Positions 17,045 to 25,842 of a stretch of 64,000 bases of DNA are shown piece after piece. Under the pieces are notes generated by a model. That model saw only the letters and a list, made by a program, of their open reading frames with translations. It had not been told where the DNA came from and did not search any database. Numbering within the stretch: the stretch's first letter is position 1; every line of letters starts with the position of its first letter. The DNA lies in assembly GCF_007992195.1 (NCBI RefSeq), contig NZ_BJZU01000065.1, positions 1-64,000 on the forward strand. The letters run 5' to 3'. This stretch comes from Methylobacterium oxalidis (GTDB taxonomy: Bacteria > Pseudomonadota > Alphaproteobacteria > Rhizobiales > Beijerinckiaceae). The position numbers and the translations under genes are program-made.

Positions 17045-18259
17045 ATGTCCCTCCGCCAGACGTCCTCCCGCCCGAATCGCTTTCGCCCGACGCGATCCCG
17101 GTTCTGCCGCCTCGCCGTTCTGTCGCTCCTCGCGGGTCTCGTGCCGCTCGGCGCGCCCCGAGCCGCGGACCCGGTCAAGATCGGGCTCGTCACCGCGCTG
17201 AGCGGCCAGTCCGCGAAATCCGGTGAGGCGATCTCCCGCGGCATCGGCCTCGCGATCGACGAGATCAACGCCAAGGGCGGCGTCCTCGGCCGGCCCCTCG
17301 AGCTGGTGGCGCGCGACGACGAGGCCAATCCCTCGAAGGGCGTGCTCGCGGCCCGCGAATTGATCCAGCGGGCGGGCGTCATCGCGCTGATCGGCGGCCT
17401 CGACACGCCGGTCTCGATGGCGATCGTGCCGATCGCCAATCAGATGAAGGTGCCCTTCGTCGGCCCCTGGGCGGCCGGCACCGGCATCACCCGCAACGGC
17501 GCCGCCGACAACTACGCCTTCCGGGTCTCGGCGGTGGACGCGCTCGTGGACGAGGCCCTCGTCGCCTACGCGGTGAAGACCTACGGCGCGAAGAAGCCGG
17601 GCATGATCCTCGTCAACAACGCCTGGGGCGAATCGAACCAGCAGGGCCTCACCGCGGCCCTGAAGGCGGCGAACCTCCCGGCCGCCGGCATAGAGAAGTA
17701 CGAGGCCAACGACGTCGACATGGTGCCCCAGCTCACCCGCCTGCGCGATGCGGGCGCCGACGCCCTGTTCCTCGTCGGCAATGTCGGCCCCTCCGCGCAG
17801 GTGGTGAAGTCCCTCGACCGGATGGGCTGGAACGTGCCGGTGATCTCGCACTGGGGCCCCGCGGGCGGCCGCTTCGACGAGCTCGCCGGCCCGAGCGCCG
17901 CCAAGGTCCATTTCGTCCAGACCTTCACCTTCGCGGGCAACGACTCGCCGAAGGCCAAGGCCGTACTCGAGGCGCTGAAGGCCAAGTATCCGGCGATCCG
18001 CTCGATGGCCGACGTGACGCCCGCGGTCGGCATCGCCAACGCCTACGATGCCACGCATCTCATCGCGCTGGCCATCACGGCTGCCGGCTCCACGGAGGGG
18101 CCGAAGGTCCGCGACGGCTTCTACAAGGTCGCCACCTATCCGGGGCTGATCAAGACCTACGAGAAGCCCTTCGCGCCCGGCCAGCACGACGCGCTCGGGC
18201 CGAAGGACTACGTCTTCACCCGCTTCCAGAACGGCGAGATCGTCGCCGTCACGCAGTGA
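17045..18259 (+). CDS. ABC transporter substrate-binding protein, branched-chain amino acid type (LivJ-like)
   Basis: This 404-residue periplasmic binding protein has a basic N-terminus and hydrophobic signal (LAVLSLLAGLVPLGAPRAA) and then the Peripla_BP_6 start KIGLVTALSGQSAKSGE. Further family features include GGVLGRPLELVARDDEANP and the AYDATHLIALAI segment near the C-terminus. Relatives bind leucine-type amino acids but also amides, urea, short acids and aromatic compounds. The sigma-54 promoter immediately upstream and the PuuE-like enzyme at the operon end favour a nitrogen-containing compound; this is inference. It is the first gene of a four-gene operon. Confidence 0.88.
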   Translation: MSLRQTSSRPNRFRPTRSRFCRLAVLSLLAGLVPLGAPRAADPVKIGLVTALSGQSAKSGEAISRGIGLAIDEINAKGGVLGRPLELVARDDEANPSKGVLAARELIQRAGVIALIGGLDTPVSMAIVPIANQMKVPFVGPWAAGTGITRNGAADNYAFRVSAVDALVDEALVAYAVKTYGAKKPGMILVNNAWGESNQQGLTAALKAANLPAAGIEKYEANDVDMVPQLTRLRDAGADALFLVGNVGPSAQVVKSLDRMGWNVPVISHWGPAGGRFDELAGPSAAKVHFVQTFTFAGNDSPKAKAVLEALKAKYPAIRSMADVTPAVGIANAYDATHLIALAITAAGSTEGPKVRDGFYKVATYPGLIKTYEKPFAPGQHDALGPKDYVFTRFQNGEIVAVTQ

Positions 18260-18287
18260 CCGGCGCCGGGGACGGGAGGGCACGCCC

Positions 18288-19157
18288 ATGCTGACCAGCG
18301 TTCTCGTCAGCGGCCTCGGCCTTGGCAGCATGTACGGGCTGATCGCGCTGGGCTTCCACATCACCTACGCGGTCTCCGGCACCGTCAACTTCGCGCAGGG
18401 CAGCGCCGTCACGCTCGGGGCCGTGCTCGGTTACTGGTTCGCGGTCGGCCTCGGCTGGCCGATGCCGCTCGCGGTGGCGGGCGCCCTCGTCGGCTGCGCG
18501 CTGCTCGGCCTCGTGGTCGAACGGGCCCTGGTGCGGCCGTTCGTGGTGCGCAACTCCGACGCGTGGCTGCTCGCCACCGTGGCGGGCGGCATCATCCTCG
18601 ACAACGCCCTCCTGTTCACCTTCGGCAAGGAGCCGCGCAGCCTGCCCTCCGTCCTGGTGGGCCGTCCCATCGAGGTGTTCGGGGCCGGCATCTACCTGCT
18701 GCAGCTCGTGATCCCGGTCGTGGGCATCGCGGCGGCCCTGGCGCTGCGGGCGGTGTTCCGGGGCACCGATCTCGGCCGGGTCCTCCTCGCGGTGGCGCAG
18801 AACGCGGACGCCGCCCGCCTGATGGGGATCGACGTGCGCCGCACGGTCGCCTGCGCCTTCGCGCTGTCCGGGCTGCTGGCGGGCGCGGCCGGACTGCTGA
18901 TCGCGCCCCTGTTCTCGGTCTCGGCGGAGATGGGCACGCTGTTCGGCATCAAGGCGTTCGCGGTGGCGATCCTCGGCGGCATCGGCTCGGCCACGGGGGT
19001 GGTCCTCGCCGGCCTCCTCTACGGGCTCGTGGAGGCGGGCGTCACGGCGACGCTCGGCTCCACCTACACGCAGATCGTGGTCTTCTCCGTCATCATCCTG
19101 GCGCTGGCCCTGCGCCCGGACGGGCTCCTCGGCCGGGCCGCCGTGAACAAGGTCTGA
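18288..19157 (+). CDS. branched-chain-type ABC permease, LivH-like
   Basis: This 289-residue inner-membrane protein is almost entirely hydrophobic, with about eight helices and the LivH hallmarks GLGSMYGLIALGFHITYAVSG near the start and FGIKAFAVAILGGIGSATG in the second half. It forms the translocation pore with the membrane part of the fused protein downstream. The ATG at 18288 is preceded by GGGAGGG, and the gene follows the binding-protein stop by 28 bases. Length matches the family (about 290). Confidence 0.9.
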   Translation: MLTSVLVSGLGLGSMYGLIALGFHITYAVSGTVNFAQGSAVTLGAVLGYWFAVGLGWPMPLAVAGALVGCALLGLVVERALVRPFVVRNSDAWLLATVAGGIILDNALLFTFGKEPRSLPSVLVGRPIEVFGAGIYLLQLVIPVVGIAAALALRAVFRGTDLGRVLLAVAQNADAARLMGIDVRRTVACAFALSGLLAGAAGLLIAPLFSVSAEMGTLFGIKAFAVAILGGIGSATGVVLAGLLYGLVEAGVTATLGSTYTQIVVFSVIILALALRPDGLLGRAAVNKV

Positions 19158-19161
19158 GCCC

Positions 19162-21630
19162 ATGCGGAGCCTGCGCGCGCCGGCGGCCATGCCGCTCGCC
19201 ATCCTGGCACTCACGCTCGCGGGACTCGGCCTCGTGGCCGCGAGCCACGGCTACAGCCACTTCGTGATCGCGCTGGTGGCGCTCACCGTCGTGGCCGGCA
19301 CCGGCCTCAACGTGCTCCTGGGGCTGGCGGGACTGATCTCCTTCGGCCATGCGGGCTTCTACGCGCTCGGCGCCTACGCGAGCGCGATCCTGACGCTGTC
19401 CGGCGTCAGCTTCTGGCTGGCCCTTCCCGCCGCCGGGCTCCTTGCCGCGATCGTCGGCGCCCTGCTCGCCGTGCCGGCCATGCGCGTGAAGGGGCCCTAC
19501 CTCGCCATGATGACGATCGCCTTCGGCTTCCTCGTGGAGCACGCCCTGATCGAGGGCGGGGAACTCACGGGGGGCCAGAACGGGCTCATCATCACCTCCG
19601 GGCCGGTCCTGTTCGGCGAGACCCTGGCCGAGCGCGGCCTCGCGATCCTCTCGGTGATCGGCGCTGGCATCAGCCTCTACGGCTTCCACCGCCTGCGCCT
19701 CGCCCGGCTCGGGCGCGCCATGCGCGCCGTCCGGGACGCGGAGGCCGCGGCGGCCTCCCTCGGCTTCGCCCCCGTGCGGGTGAAGACGGCCGCCTTCGCG
19801 ATCTCGGCGGGCCTCACCGGGCTCGCGGGGGCGGTGCTGCCGCCCCTGATGCTGTTCATCGCCCCGAGCTCCTTCCCATTCTCGCAGTCGATCCTGTTCG
19901 TGCTCTCCGTGGTGGTGGGCGGGGCCGGCACGGTGCTCGGGCCGCTCTGCGGCGCCCTCGTCACCGTCCTCCTGCCGGAGCTCCTCTCGGGCCTCGCCGA
20001 GTACAGGCTGATCTTCTTCGGGATCACCACGCTGGTCGTGCTCTGGCTGGTCCCGGCCGGCATCGTCGGCACGCTGGCCCGGCTCCTGCCCCGCGCGCCG
20101 GACGAGCGGGCACCGCAGCCGGACGCGGCGGAGCGCCTGCCCGAGCGCGCGGGCGGCGACCCGCTCGTCATCGAGGGCATCGGCATCAGCTTCGGCGGCA
20201 TCCGCGCGGCGCAGGGGGTCTCGCTCACGGCGGAGGCCGGGCGCGTCACGAGCATCATCGGCCCGAACGGGGCCGGCAAGACCACCGTGCTCAACATGGT
20301 CTCGGGCTTCTACCGGCCGGATGCCGGCGCGATCCGGCTCGGCGCGCGCGACCTCGCGGGGGCGCCCGCCCACGCCATCGCCCGGGCCGGCATCGCCCGC
20401 ACCTACCAGACCACGCGCCTGTTCGGCTCGCTCAGCGTGCTCGACAACGTGGCGCTCGCGGTCGCGCCGGGCAGCCTCCTGCGCCGGACGGCCGCCGCGG
20501 ACGCCCGCAAGGCCGCCGCTCTCCTCGCCTTCGCGGGCTACGCGGGGCCTCTCGGGCGGGCGGCCGCCGAGCTTCCGCATGTCGACCGCCGGCTCGTCGA
20601 GATCGCGCGGGCGCTCGCCGGCGACCCGAAGGTGCTGCTGCTCGACGAGCCGGCCGCCGGCCTGACGCGGGCCGACACCGACCGGATCGGCGCCCTCCTG
20701 CGCCGCATCGCCGGATCGGGCGTCGCCGTCATTCTCGTCGAGCACGACATGCCCCTGGTGATGGGCACCTCCGACCACATCCTCGTGATGGATGCGGGCC
20801 GCCCGATCGCGAAGGGCACGCCGGCCGAGGTCCGCCGCGACCCGGCCGTGCTGCGCGCCTATCTGGGCGGCGCCGAGACGCCGGCGCGGCCCCGCCCCGC
20901 CCCCTGGCAGGCCCCCGCCGACCCGGTCCTGGCGAGCCACCGCCTGAGTGCCGGCTACGGCGCGGCGCCGGTGCTCGACGACCTCGCCCTGGCGGTCCGC
21001 CCGGGCGAGACGGTAGCGCTCCTCGGCGCCAACGGCGCCGGCAAGTCCACGGCGATGCGGGCGCTGTCGGGCCTGCTGCGCCCGGTCGAGGGCGAGATCG
21101 TCCTGTCGGACCGTCCGGTCGCCCAGCTTCCGGCCCACGCCATCGCCCGCCTCGGCCTCGCCCTCGTGCCGGAGGGGCGGCAGGTCTTCCCGGAACTGAC
21201 CGTCGTCGAGAACATCCGGCTCGGCGCCCGCAGCCGGGGCGGCCGCATCGACCCGGCCGAGGTCGAGGCCCTGCTCGACCGCTTCCCGCGCCTGCGCGAG
21301 CGCGCCTCGAGCCGGGCGGGCCTGCTCTCCGGCGGCGAGCAGCAGATGCTCGCCATCGCCCGCGGGCTGATGGCGCGGCCGCGCATCCTGCTCCTCGACG
21401 AGCCCTCCCTCGGCCTCGCGCCCTCCATGATCAACACCCTCTACGGCGTGGTGGCGGACCTGCGCGACCAGGGCGTCACGATCCTGATCGTCGACCAGAT
21501 GGCGGCCCTCGCCCTCACCGTCGCCGATCGCGGCTACGTACTGGAGCAGGGCCGCGTCGTGGCCGAGGGCAGTGCCGCAGAGCTCCAGGCGGACAAGGGC
21601 CTGGAGGCGGCCTACCTCGGAGCGGCCTGA
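19162..21630 (+). CDS. fused LivM-LivG-LivF: ABC permease with two ATPase domains in one chain
   Basis: This 822-residue protein joins three normally separate subunits. Residues 1 to about 310 are a LivM permease (LLGLAGLISFGHAGFYALGA). The first ATPase has Walker A GPNGAGKTT near 367-375, a variant signature LPHVDRRLVEIARAL and Walker B LLLLDEPAAG near 491-500. The second has GANGAGKST near 622-631, LSGGEQQ near 721-727 and ILLLDEPS near 741-748. Pro-rich linkers join the parts, and no stop or frameshift lies between them. LivM-LivG fusions are known; the triple fusion is less common. It starts four bases after the LivH stop. Confidence 0.9.
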   Translation: MRSLRAPAAMPLAILALTLAGLGLVAASHGYSHFVIALVALTVVAGTGLNVLLGLAGLISFGHAGFYALGAYASAILTLSGVSFWLALPAAGLLAAIVGALLAVPAMRVKGPYLAMMTIAFGFLVEHALIEGGELTGGQNGLIITSGPVLFGETLAERGLAILSVIGAGISLYGFHRLRLARLGRAMRAVRDAEAAAASLGFAPVRVKTAAFAISAGLTGLAGAVLPPLMLFIAPSSFPFSQSILFVLSVVVGGAGTVLGPLCGALVTVLLPELLSGLAEYRLIFFGITTLVVLWLVPAGIVGTLARLLPRAPDERAPQPDAAERLPERAGGDPLVIEGIGISFGGIRAAQGVSLTAEAGRVTSIIGPNGAGKTTVLNMVSGFYRPDAGAIRLGARDLAGAPAHAIARAGIARTYQTTRLFGSLSVLDNVALAVAPGSLLRRTAAADARKAAALLAFAGYAGPLGRAAAELPHVDRRLVEIARALAGDPKVLLLDEPAAGLTRADTDRIGALLRRIAGSGVAVILVEHDMPLVMGTSDHILVMDAGRPIAKGTPAEVRRDPAVLRAYLGGAETPARPRPAPWQAPADPVLASHRLSAGYGAAPVLDDLALAVRPGETVALLGANGAGKSTAMRALSGLLRPVEGEIVLSDRPVAQLPAHAIARLGLALVPEGRQVFPELTVVENIRLGARSRGGRIDPAEVEALLDRFPRLRERASSRAGLLSGGEQQMLAIARGLMARPRILLLDEPSLGLAPSMINTLYGVVADLRDQGVTILIVDQMAALALTVADRGYVLEQGRVVAEGSAAELQADKGLEAAYLGAA

Positions 21631-21686
21631 CGAACCCCCTCGAACACCCGGCGGCCGCCGCGGGCGGGCCGGGCAGCGGAGCGCGC

Positions 21687-22574
21687 ATGCCCACGACCTC
21701 GGACCACGGACGCTACGCCTACAGCGCCCTGCCCGACCGGCCCGTCTACGACTGGCCGGGGGCTAGGCGCCTCGCCGTCTATCTCGGCCTGAACCTCGAG
21801 ACCTTCGCCTTCGGCTCCGGGCTCGGAGCCGAGCTCGCGCCGGGCGGCCCCCAGCCGGACGTCCTCAACTACGCCTGGCGCGATTGGGGCAACCGGGTCG
21901 GCGCGTGGCGCGTCCGCGACATGCTCGACGAGCTCGGCCTGCCGGCCGGCGTGCTCGTCAACAGCAACCTCTACCGGGACTGCCCGGGGCTGGTGGAGGC
22001 GTTCCGGGCGCGCGGCGACGAGATCGTCGCGCACGGGCGCACCAACGCCGAGCGGCAGGGCGAGCACGACGAGGCCGGAGAGCGCGCCCTCATCGCCGAG
22101 GCGACGGCAGTCATCGCGCGCGCCGAGGGACGGGCGCCGGCGGGCTGGCTCGGCCCCTGGATCTCGCAATCCCCCCTCACGCCGGATCTCCTGGCCGAGG
22201 CCGGCTACCGCTACCTGCTCGACTGGGCGCACGACGACCAGCCGGTCTGGTTCGCGACCCGGAACGGCAGGCGCATCCTCTCGGTGCCCTACCCGCAGGA
22301 ACTGAACGACATCCCGGCGATCGTCGCACGCAAGGATTCCGGCGCGCAGTTCGCCGAGATGATCGTCGACACCTTCGAGGAGATGCTGGAGCAGTCCCGC
22401 GCGGCCCCCCTGGTGATGGGCATCGCGCTGCATCCCTACATCGTCGGCCAGCCCCACCGCCTGCGGCCCTTGAGGCGGGCGCTCCGCCACATCGCGGAGC
22501 GGCGCGAGGCGGTCTGGCTGACGACACCGGGCGCCATCGCCGAGCACGCGGCCGGGCTGCCCGCGATCCCCTGA
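21687..22574 (+). CDS. polysaccharide-deacetylase-family hydrolase, PuuE/allantoinase-like
   Basis: This 295-residue cytoplasmic NodB-fold protein has the start motif LAVYLGLNLETFAFG, the Trp/Asp region NYAWRDWGNRVGAWR, histidine motif EIVAHGRTNAER, the GPWISQSPLTPDLLAEAGY segment and a late GIALHPYIVGQPHR. This set is typical of PuuE-like enzymes, which hydrolyse cyclic amides or formamides in nitrogen catabolism, rather than of cell-wall deacetylases. It is 56 bases after the fused transporter, in the same direction, so it probably acts on the imported compound. A hairpin closes the operon at 22575-22597. Confidence 0.82.
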   Translation: MPTTSDHGRYAYSALPDRPVYDWPGARRLAVYLGLNLETFAFGSGLGAELAPGGPQPDVLNYAWRDWGNRVGAWRVRDMLDELGLPAGVLVNSNLYRDCPGLVEAFRARGDEIVAHGRTNAERQGEHDEAGERALIAEATAVIARAEGRAPAGWLGPWISQSPLTPDLLAEAGYRYLLDWAHDDQPVWFATRNGRRILSVPYPQELNDIPAIVARKDSGAQFAEMIVDTFEEMLEQSRAAPLVMGIALHPYIVGQPHRLRPLRRALRHIAERREAVWLTTPGAIAEHAAGLPAIP

Positions 22575-22597
22575 GCAGCCCTGCGCCTCAGGGCTGC
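22575..22597. terminator. hairpin terminator between convergent genes
   Basis: GCAGCCCTG (22575-22583) and CAGGGCTGC (22589-22597) form a perfect 9-base stem with a 5-base loop. It starts directly after the PuuE-like stop codon and overlaps the last codons of the convergent BrkB-family gene, so it can serve both. Confidence 0.65.
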
Positions 22598-23631
22598 GCC
22601 GGGCCGACCGTGTCGGCCGCGCGCGCCCGCCGCTGGCCGAGCGGCTTCGGCCGGCCCGCCGTGCTGTCGCGCGCGGTCTGCCGCTCCAGCTCGGCGTTCA
22701 GCTCCGCGCCGAGCAGCACGATGACGAGCGACAGCCAGATCCAGGTCATGAAGCCGATGCCCGCGCCGAGGGACCCGTACACCCGGTTGTAGCTGTCGAA
22801 GCTCGCCACGTACCACGAGAACAGGACCGAGCCGGCGACCCAGCCGAGCGCCGCCGCGACGCTGCCCCAGGTGACCCAGCGCCACTTGGCCTCCCGCCGG
22901 CTCGGGCCGTACCGGTAGATCAGCGACAGCCCGAGGCTGACGAGGACGAGCAGCGCCGGCCAGCGCGCGACGCGCATCAGCGTGTCCGTGGACGAGCCGA
23001 AGCCGAGCCGATCGAGGGTCACCGGCAGCAGCACCACCATGCCGATGGCGGCGAGCGCGAACAGCAGGCCGCTCAGCGTGAACAGGAAGGTCGTGGCGTA
23101 GAACCGCACCAGCGTACGCTTCTCGCGCTCCTTGTAGATCACGTTGAGGGCGTCGAAGAGGGCGCTGACGCCGGAATTGGCGCTCCAGACCGCGATGAGC
23201 AGGCTGACGAGAGAGGCGGTGCTGAGGCGGCCGGTGCTCTGCTCGGCAATGCGCCCGAGTTGGTCGGCGAGGAGATCGAGCACGCCGCTCGGCAGCACCC
23301 CGGCGAGCAGGCTCAGGTGCTTGCCGATGACGCCCGGGTCCGAGAACAGGGCGTAGAGCGAGACGATCGCCGCGAGGCCGGGGAAGGTCGCCAGCAGAGC
23401 GAAGAAGCTGACGCCCCCGGCCGTCGCGAGGACCCGGTCCTGCGGCACGGACGCGACGATGCGCCAGAGCACGTCCCGCCAGCCGAGCGCCGGGATCTCC
23501 GAAGGCTCCGCGGCGGTCCGGCCGCGACCCGGCTCGTCGGCGCGCTCGCGTGCGCGCTCCAGGGCCGCCGCATCGGGCGGGCGCGTGCCGACCGAGAGCC
23601 AGTCCTCGCCCTCGGTCTCGTCCGGATCCAT
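22588..23631 (-). CDS. YihY/BrkB-family inner-membrane protein
   Basis: This 347-residue protein has a hydrophilic acidic N-terminus (about 55 residues), then about six membrane helices. The family segment RVLATAGGVSFFALLATFPGLAAIVSLYALF, broken here only for description, starts near residue 75, with GLLSLLIAVWSANSGVSALFDALN-like and YGSLGAGIGFMTWIWLS motifs later. Function of the family is unsettled; older names (BrkB, RNase BN) are not reliable. The ATG at 23631 is preferred to longer starts because GAGG lies five bases upstream and because the longer frame is Arg/Pro-rich and unlike the family. Its promoter would be shared with or next to that of the divergent patatin gene. Confidence 0.87.
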   Translation of the reverse strand: MDPDETEGEDWLSVGTRPPDAAALERARERADEPGRGRTAAEPSEIPALGWRDVLWRIVASVPQDRVLATAGGVSFFALLATFPGLAAIVSLYALFSDPGVIGKHLSLLAGVLPSGVLDLLADQLGRIAEQSTGRLSTASLVSLLIAVWSANSGVSALFDALNVIYKEREKRTLVRFYATTFLFTLSGLLFALAAIGMVVLLPVTLDRLGFGSSTDTLMRVARWPALLVLVSLGLSLIYRYGPSRREAKWRWVTWGSVAAALGWVAGSVLFSWYVASFDSYNRVYGSLGAGIGFMTWIWLSLVIVLLGAELNAELERQTARDSTAGRPKPLGQRRARAADTVGPAQP

Positions 23632-23869
23632 CGGCGCCTCGCGCTGCGGTGATGTCGTCCGGCCATCATACCGCCGGAGCGGCCACACCGCGCGGCCCAC
23701 GGAGCCGCAACCGTACCGCGCGCCGCGGGGGCGAAGCGGCATGGTAGGATCGACCGGGCGTGGCGGGGGCCGGGACAGGAACGGCCGGCGTTCGGGACAG
23801 CACGATGAAGCCTGCACGCGTCCGCGACACCGCCCGGCCCGCACGCCGCCGCCCGAGGCGGGAGGCCGG

Positions 23870-25597
23870 ATGAACCTTCCGGAAATCCCGTTCCTGGCAG
23901 GGCTCGGCCCCGCGGCGGCCGAGGCCGTGCGCGAGCGCTTCGCGGCGGTGGCGGTCGCGGGCGGGCGCCCGGTCTTCGAGGAGGGCGAGGAGGGCGACGC
24001 GCTCTACACGCTGGTCTCGGGCGCCGTCGGCATCTCGACCCGCGATCCCGCAGACGGCCGGGCGCGCCGGATCGCGCGGCTCATCCCACCCGAGACCTTC
24101 GGCGAGATGGCGCTCCTCTCGGCGGAGCCGCGCTCGGCCACCGCGACGGCCCTGCGCGACACGCACCTCCTGCGGCTGACCCGCGACGCCTTCGAGGACG
24201 TGGTCGAGCGCCACCCCGGCACGCTTCTCTACTTCGCCCGGCAACTGGCCGCCCGCCTGCGCGCCGCCTCCGACCGCCGCCCGATCGAGCACAGCCCGCG
24301 CAGCTTCGCCGTGCTAGCCGTCACCGAGGGTCTCGACGCCGCCGCGTTCGGGCAGACGCTCGCCCACGCCTTCGACGAGACCCTGGCCGGTACGACGGGC
24401 TGCCTCGACGCTTGGCCGGAAGGCGCGGACGAGACGTGGTTCCACGACTACGAGACGCGCCACGCGCGCACGATCTTCGCGGCGCACCGCATCACCGACT
24501 GTCCCTGGTGCCAGCTCTGCCTGCGCCACGCCGACCACATCCTGCTGCTCGCCGAGCCCGGCCAGCCGCCGCGGCCGGGAGCGCAGGACTGCGTCGCGCG
24601 TGTCCGCTCCGACTGGATCCGGATCGACCTCGCGGTGCGCCAGGACGCGCGGGCGGCCCTGCCCCGGCCGCTGCACCCGGCGGTCGCGGCGCTTCCGGCG
24701 ACCCTTCGGCTCCAGGTGCGGGATGGGCACCCGGACGACCTCCGCCGGCTCGCCCGGCTCGCCAGCGGAACGGCCCGCGGCCTCGTGCTGGGCGGCGGCG
24801 GGGCGCGGGGCTTCGCCCATATCGGCGTGCTGCGGGCCCTCCACGAGGCCGGCCTCGCGGTCGACTTCGTCGGCGGCACCAGCATGGGCGCGGTCATCGC
24901 CGCGAGCGTTGCGATGGGCCTCGGCCCCGATCCGATACGGGCGCAGATCGCGGCGACCTTCGGTGGCCGGAATCCGCTCAACGACTACACGCTGCCCTAC
25001 CATGCGCTCACGCGCGGGGCGAAGGTCGATGCCGGGCTGCGGCACCGCTTCGGCAGCGCGCGCATCGAGGACCTGTGGCTGCCCTTCTTCTGCGTGTCGT
25101 CGAACCTCACCACGGGCACCGCGATGGTCCACCGCAGCGGCGACCTCGCGGGGGCGCTGCGCGCCAGCATCGCGATCCCGGGCCTGCTCCCGCCCGTCCT
25201 GTCGGAAGCGGGCGTGCTGGTCGACGGCGGCATGATGAACAACCTGCCCGCCGACGTGATGGCCGGCCTCGGCCGCGGGCCCGTGCTGGCTGTCGACGTC
25301 GGCAGCGACCTCGCCTTCCAGGCCATGCCGCGCCGCTCCTGGCGCGGCCACGTCGCGCGCCGCCTGCTCGGCTCGCCCGACGCGATGCCGGCCATCGCGC
25401 CCCTGCTCCTGCGCGCGGCGACCGTCTCGAGCGACGCGCAGACGCTGATGGCGGTCAGCCGCGCGAGCGTGGTGCTCAAGCCGCCGCTCGCAGGCATCGA
25501 CCTGCGGGCCTGGTCGAGCTTCGAGATCACGGCCGAGCTCGGCTACCAGCATGCCCGCGACGCGATCGCGACCGGCCGGCTGCGGGGCTGGGCCTGA
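23870..25597 (+). CDS. cyclic-nucleotide-binding domain fused to patatin-like phospholipase (NTE/RssA-like)
   Basis: This 575-residue protein starts with a cNMP-binding domain (about residues 5-130; EEGEEGDALYTLVSGAVGI, FGEMALLSAEPRSAT). A middle region follows with a cysteine cluster CPWCQLC. The C-terminal patatin domain has the oxyanion loop GGGGARGFAHIGVL near 308-321, nucleophile motif GTSMG near 335-340 and catalytic dyad aspartate in VDGG near 451-454. It should be a serine lipase or lysophospholipase whose activity or location responds to a cyclic nucleotide, resembling eukaryotic neuropathy target esterase. The ATG at 23870 has GGAGG at 23861-23865. Confidence 0.9.
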   Translation: MNLPEIPFLAGLGPAAAEAVRERFAAVAVAGGRPVFEEGEEGDALYTLVSGAVGISTRDPADGRARRIARLIPPETFGEMALLSAEPRSATATALRDTHLLRLTRDAFEDVVERHPGTLLYFARQLAARLRAASDRRPIEHSPRSFAVLAVTEGLDAAAFGQTLAHAFDETLAGTTGCLDAWPEGADETWFHDYETRHARTIFAAHRITDCPWCQLCLRHADHILLLAEPGQPPRPGAQDCVARVRSDWIRIDLAVRQDARAALPRPLHPAVAALPATLRLQVRDGHPDDLRRLARLASGTARGLVLGGGGARGFAHIGVLRALHEAGLAVDFVGGTSMGAVIAASVAMGLGPDPIRAQIAATFGGRNPLNDYTLPYHALTRGAKVDAGLRHRFGSARIEDLWLPFFCVSSNLTTGTAMVHRSGDLAGALRASIAIPGLLPPVLSEAGVLVDGGMMNNLPADVMAGLGRGPVLAVDVGSDLAFQAMPRRSWRGHVARRLLGSPDAMPAIAPLLLRAATVSSDAQTLMAVSRASVVLKPPLAGIDLRAWSSFEITAELGYQHARDAIATGRLRGWA

Positions 25598-25606
25598 CGC
25601 AGGTGT

Positions 25607-25643
25607 GTGCCACAGCTCCCGGAACGAGGTGGCACCCGGGAGC
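25607..25643 (+). terminator. interleaved inverted repeats after the patatin gene
   Basis: GCTCCCGG (25615-25622) pairs with CCGGGAGC (25636-25643), and GTGCCAC (25607-25613) pairs with GTGGCAC (25629-25635). The two pairs interleave, so only one hairpin can form at a time. The 8-base stem is the stronger and could end the patatin transcript; there is no U tract. Confidence 0.45.
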
Positions 25644-25842
25644 GCCGGCGCGAGGTACGTAGTCGCTGCGGGACGGCCGTCGCATTCCCGCGTCGATTTC
25701 GCGGTTTCCCGTCTGGCCGGATCCGGCCGGGTGCTTCACACCTCGTCCTGCCGAGCCCGCATCCGAGGGGATCGCGGGCAGAGAGGATCGAACCGCTCGG
25801 CCATCGCGGCGTTTATAGCGGCTGACGAGGAGGAAACGGGAC

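Noticed and set aside
25715..25728. GGCCGGATCCGGCC palindrome
   Set aside because: A perfect 14-base palindrome, but built only of common GC-rich restriction-like words expected by chance at this composition; no further support.
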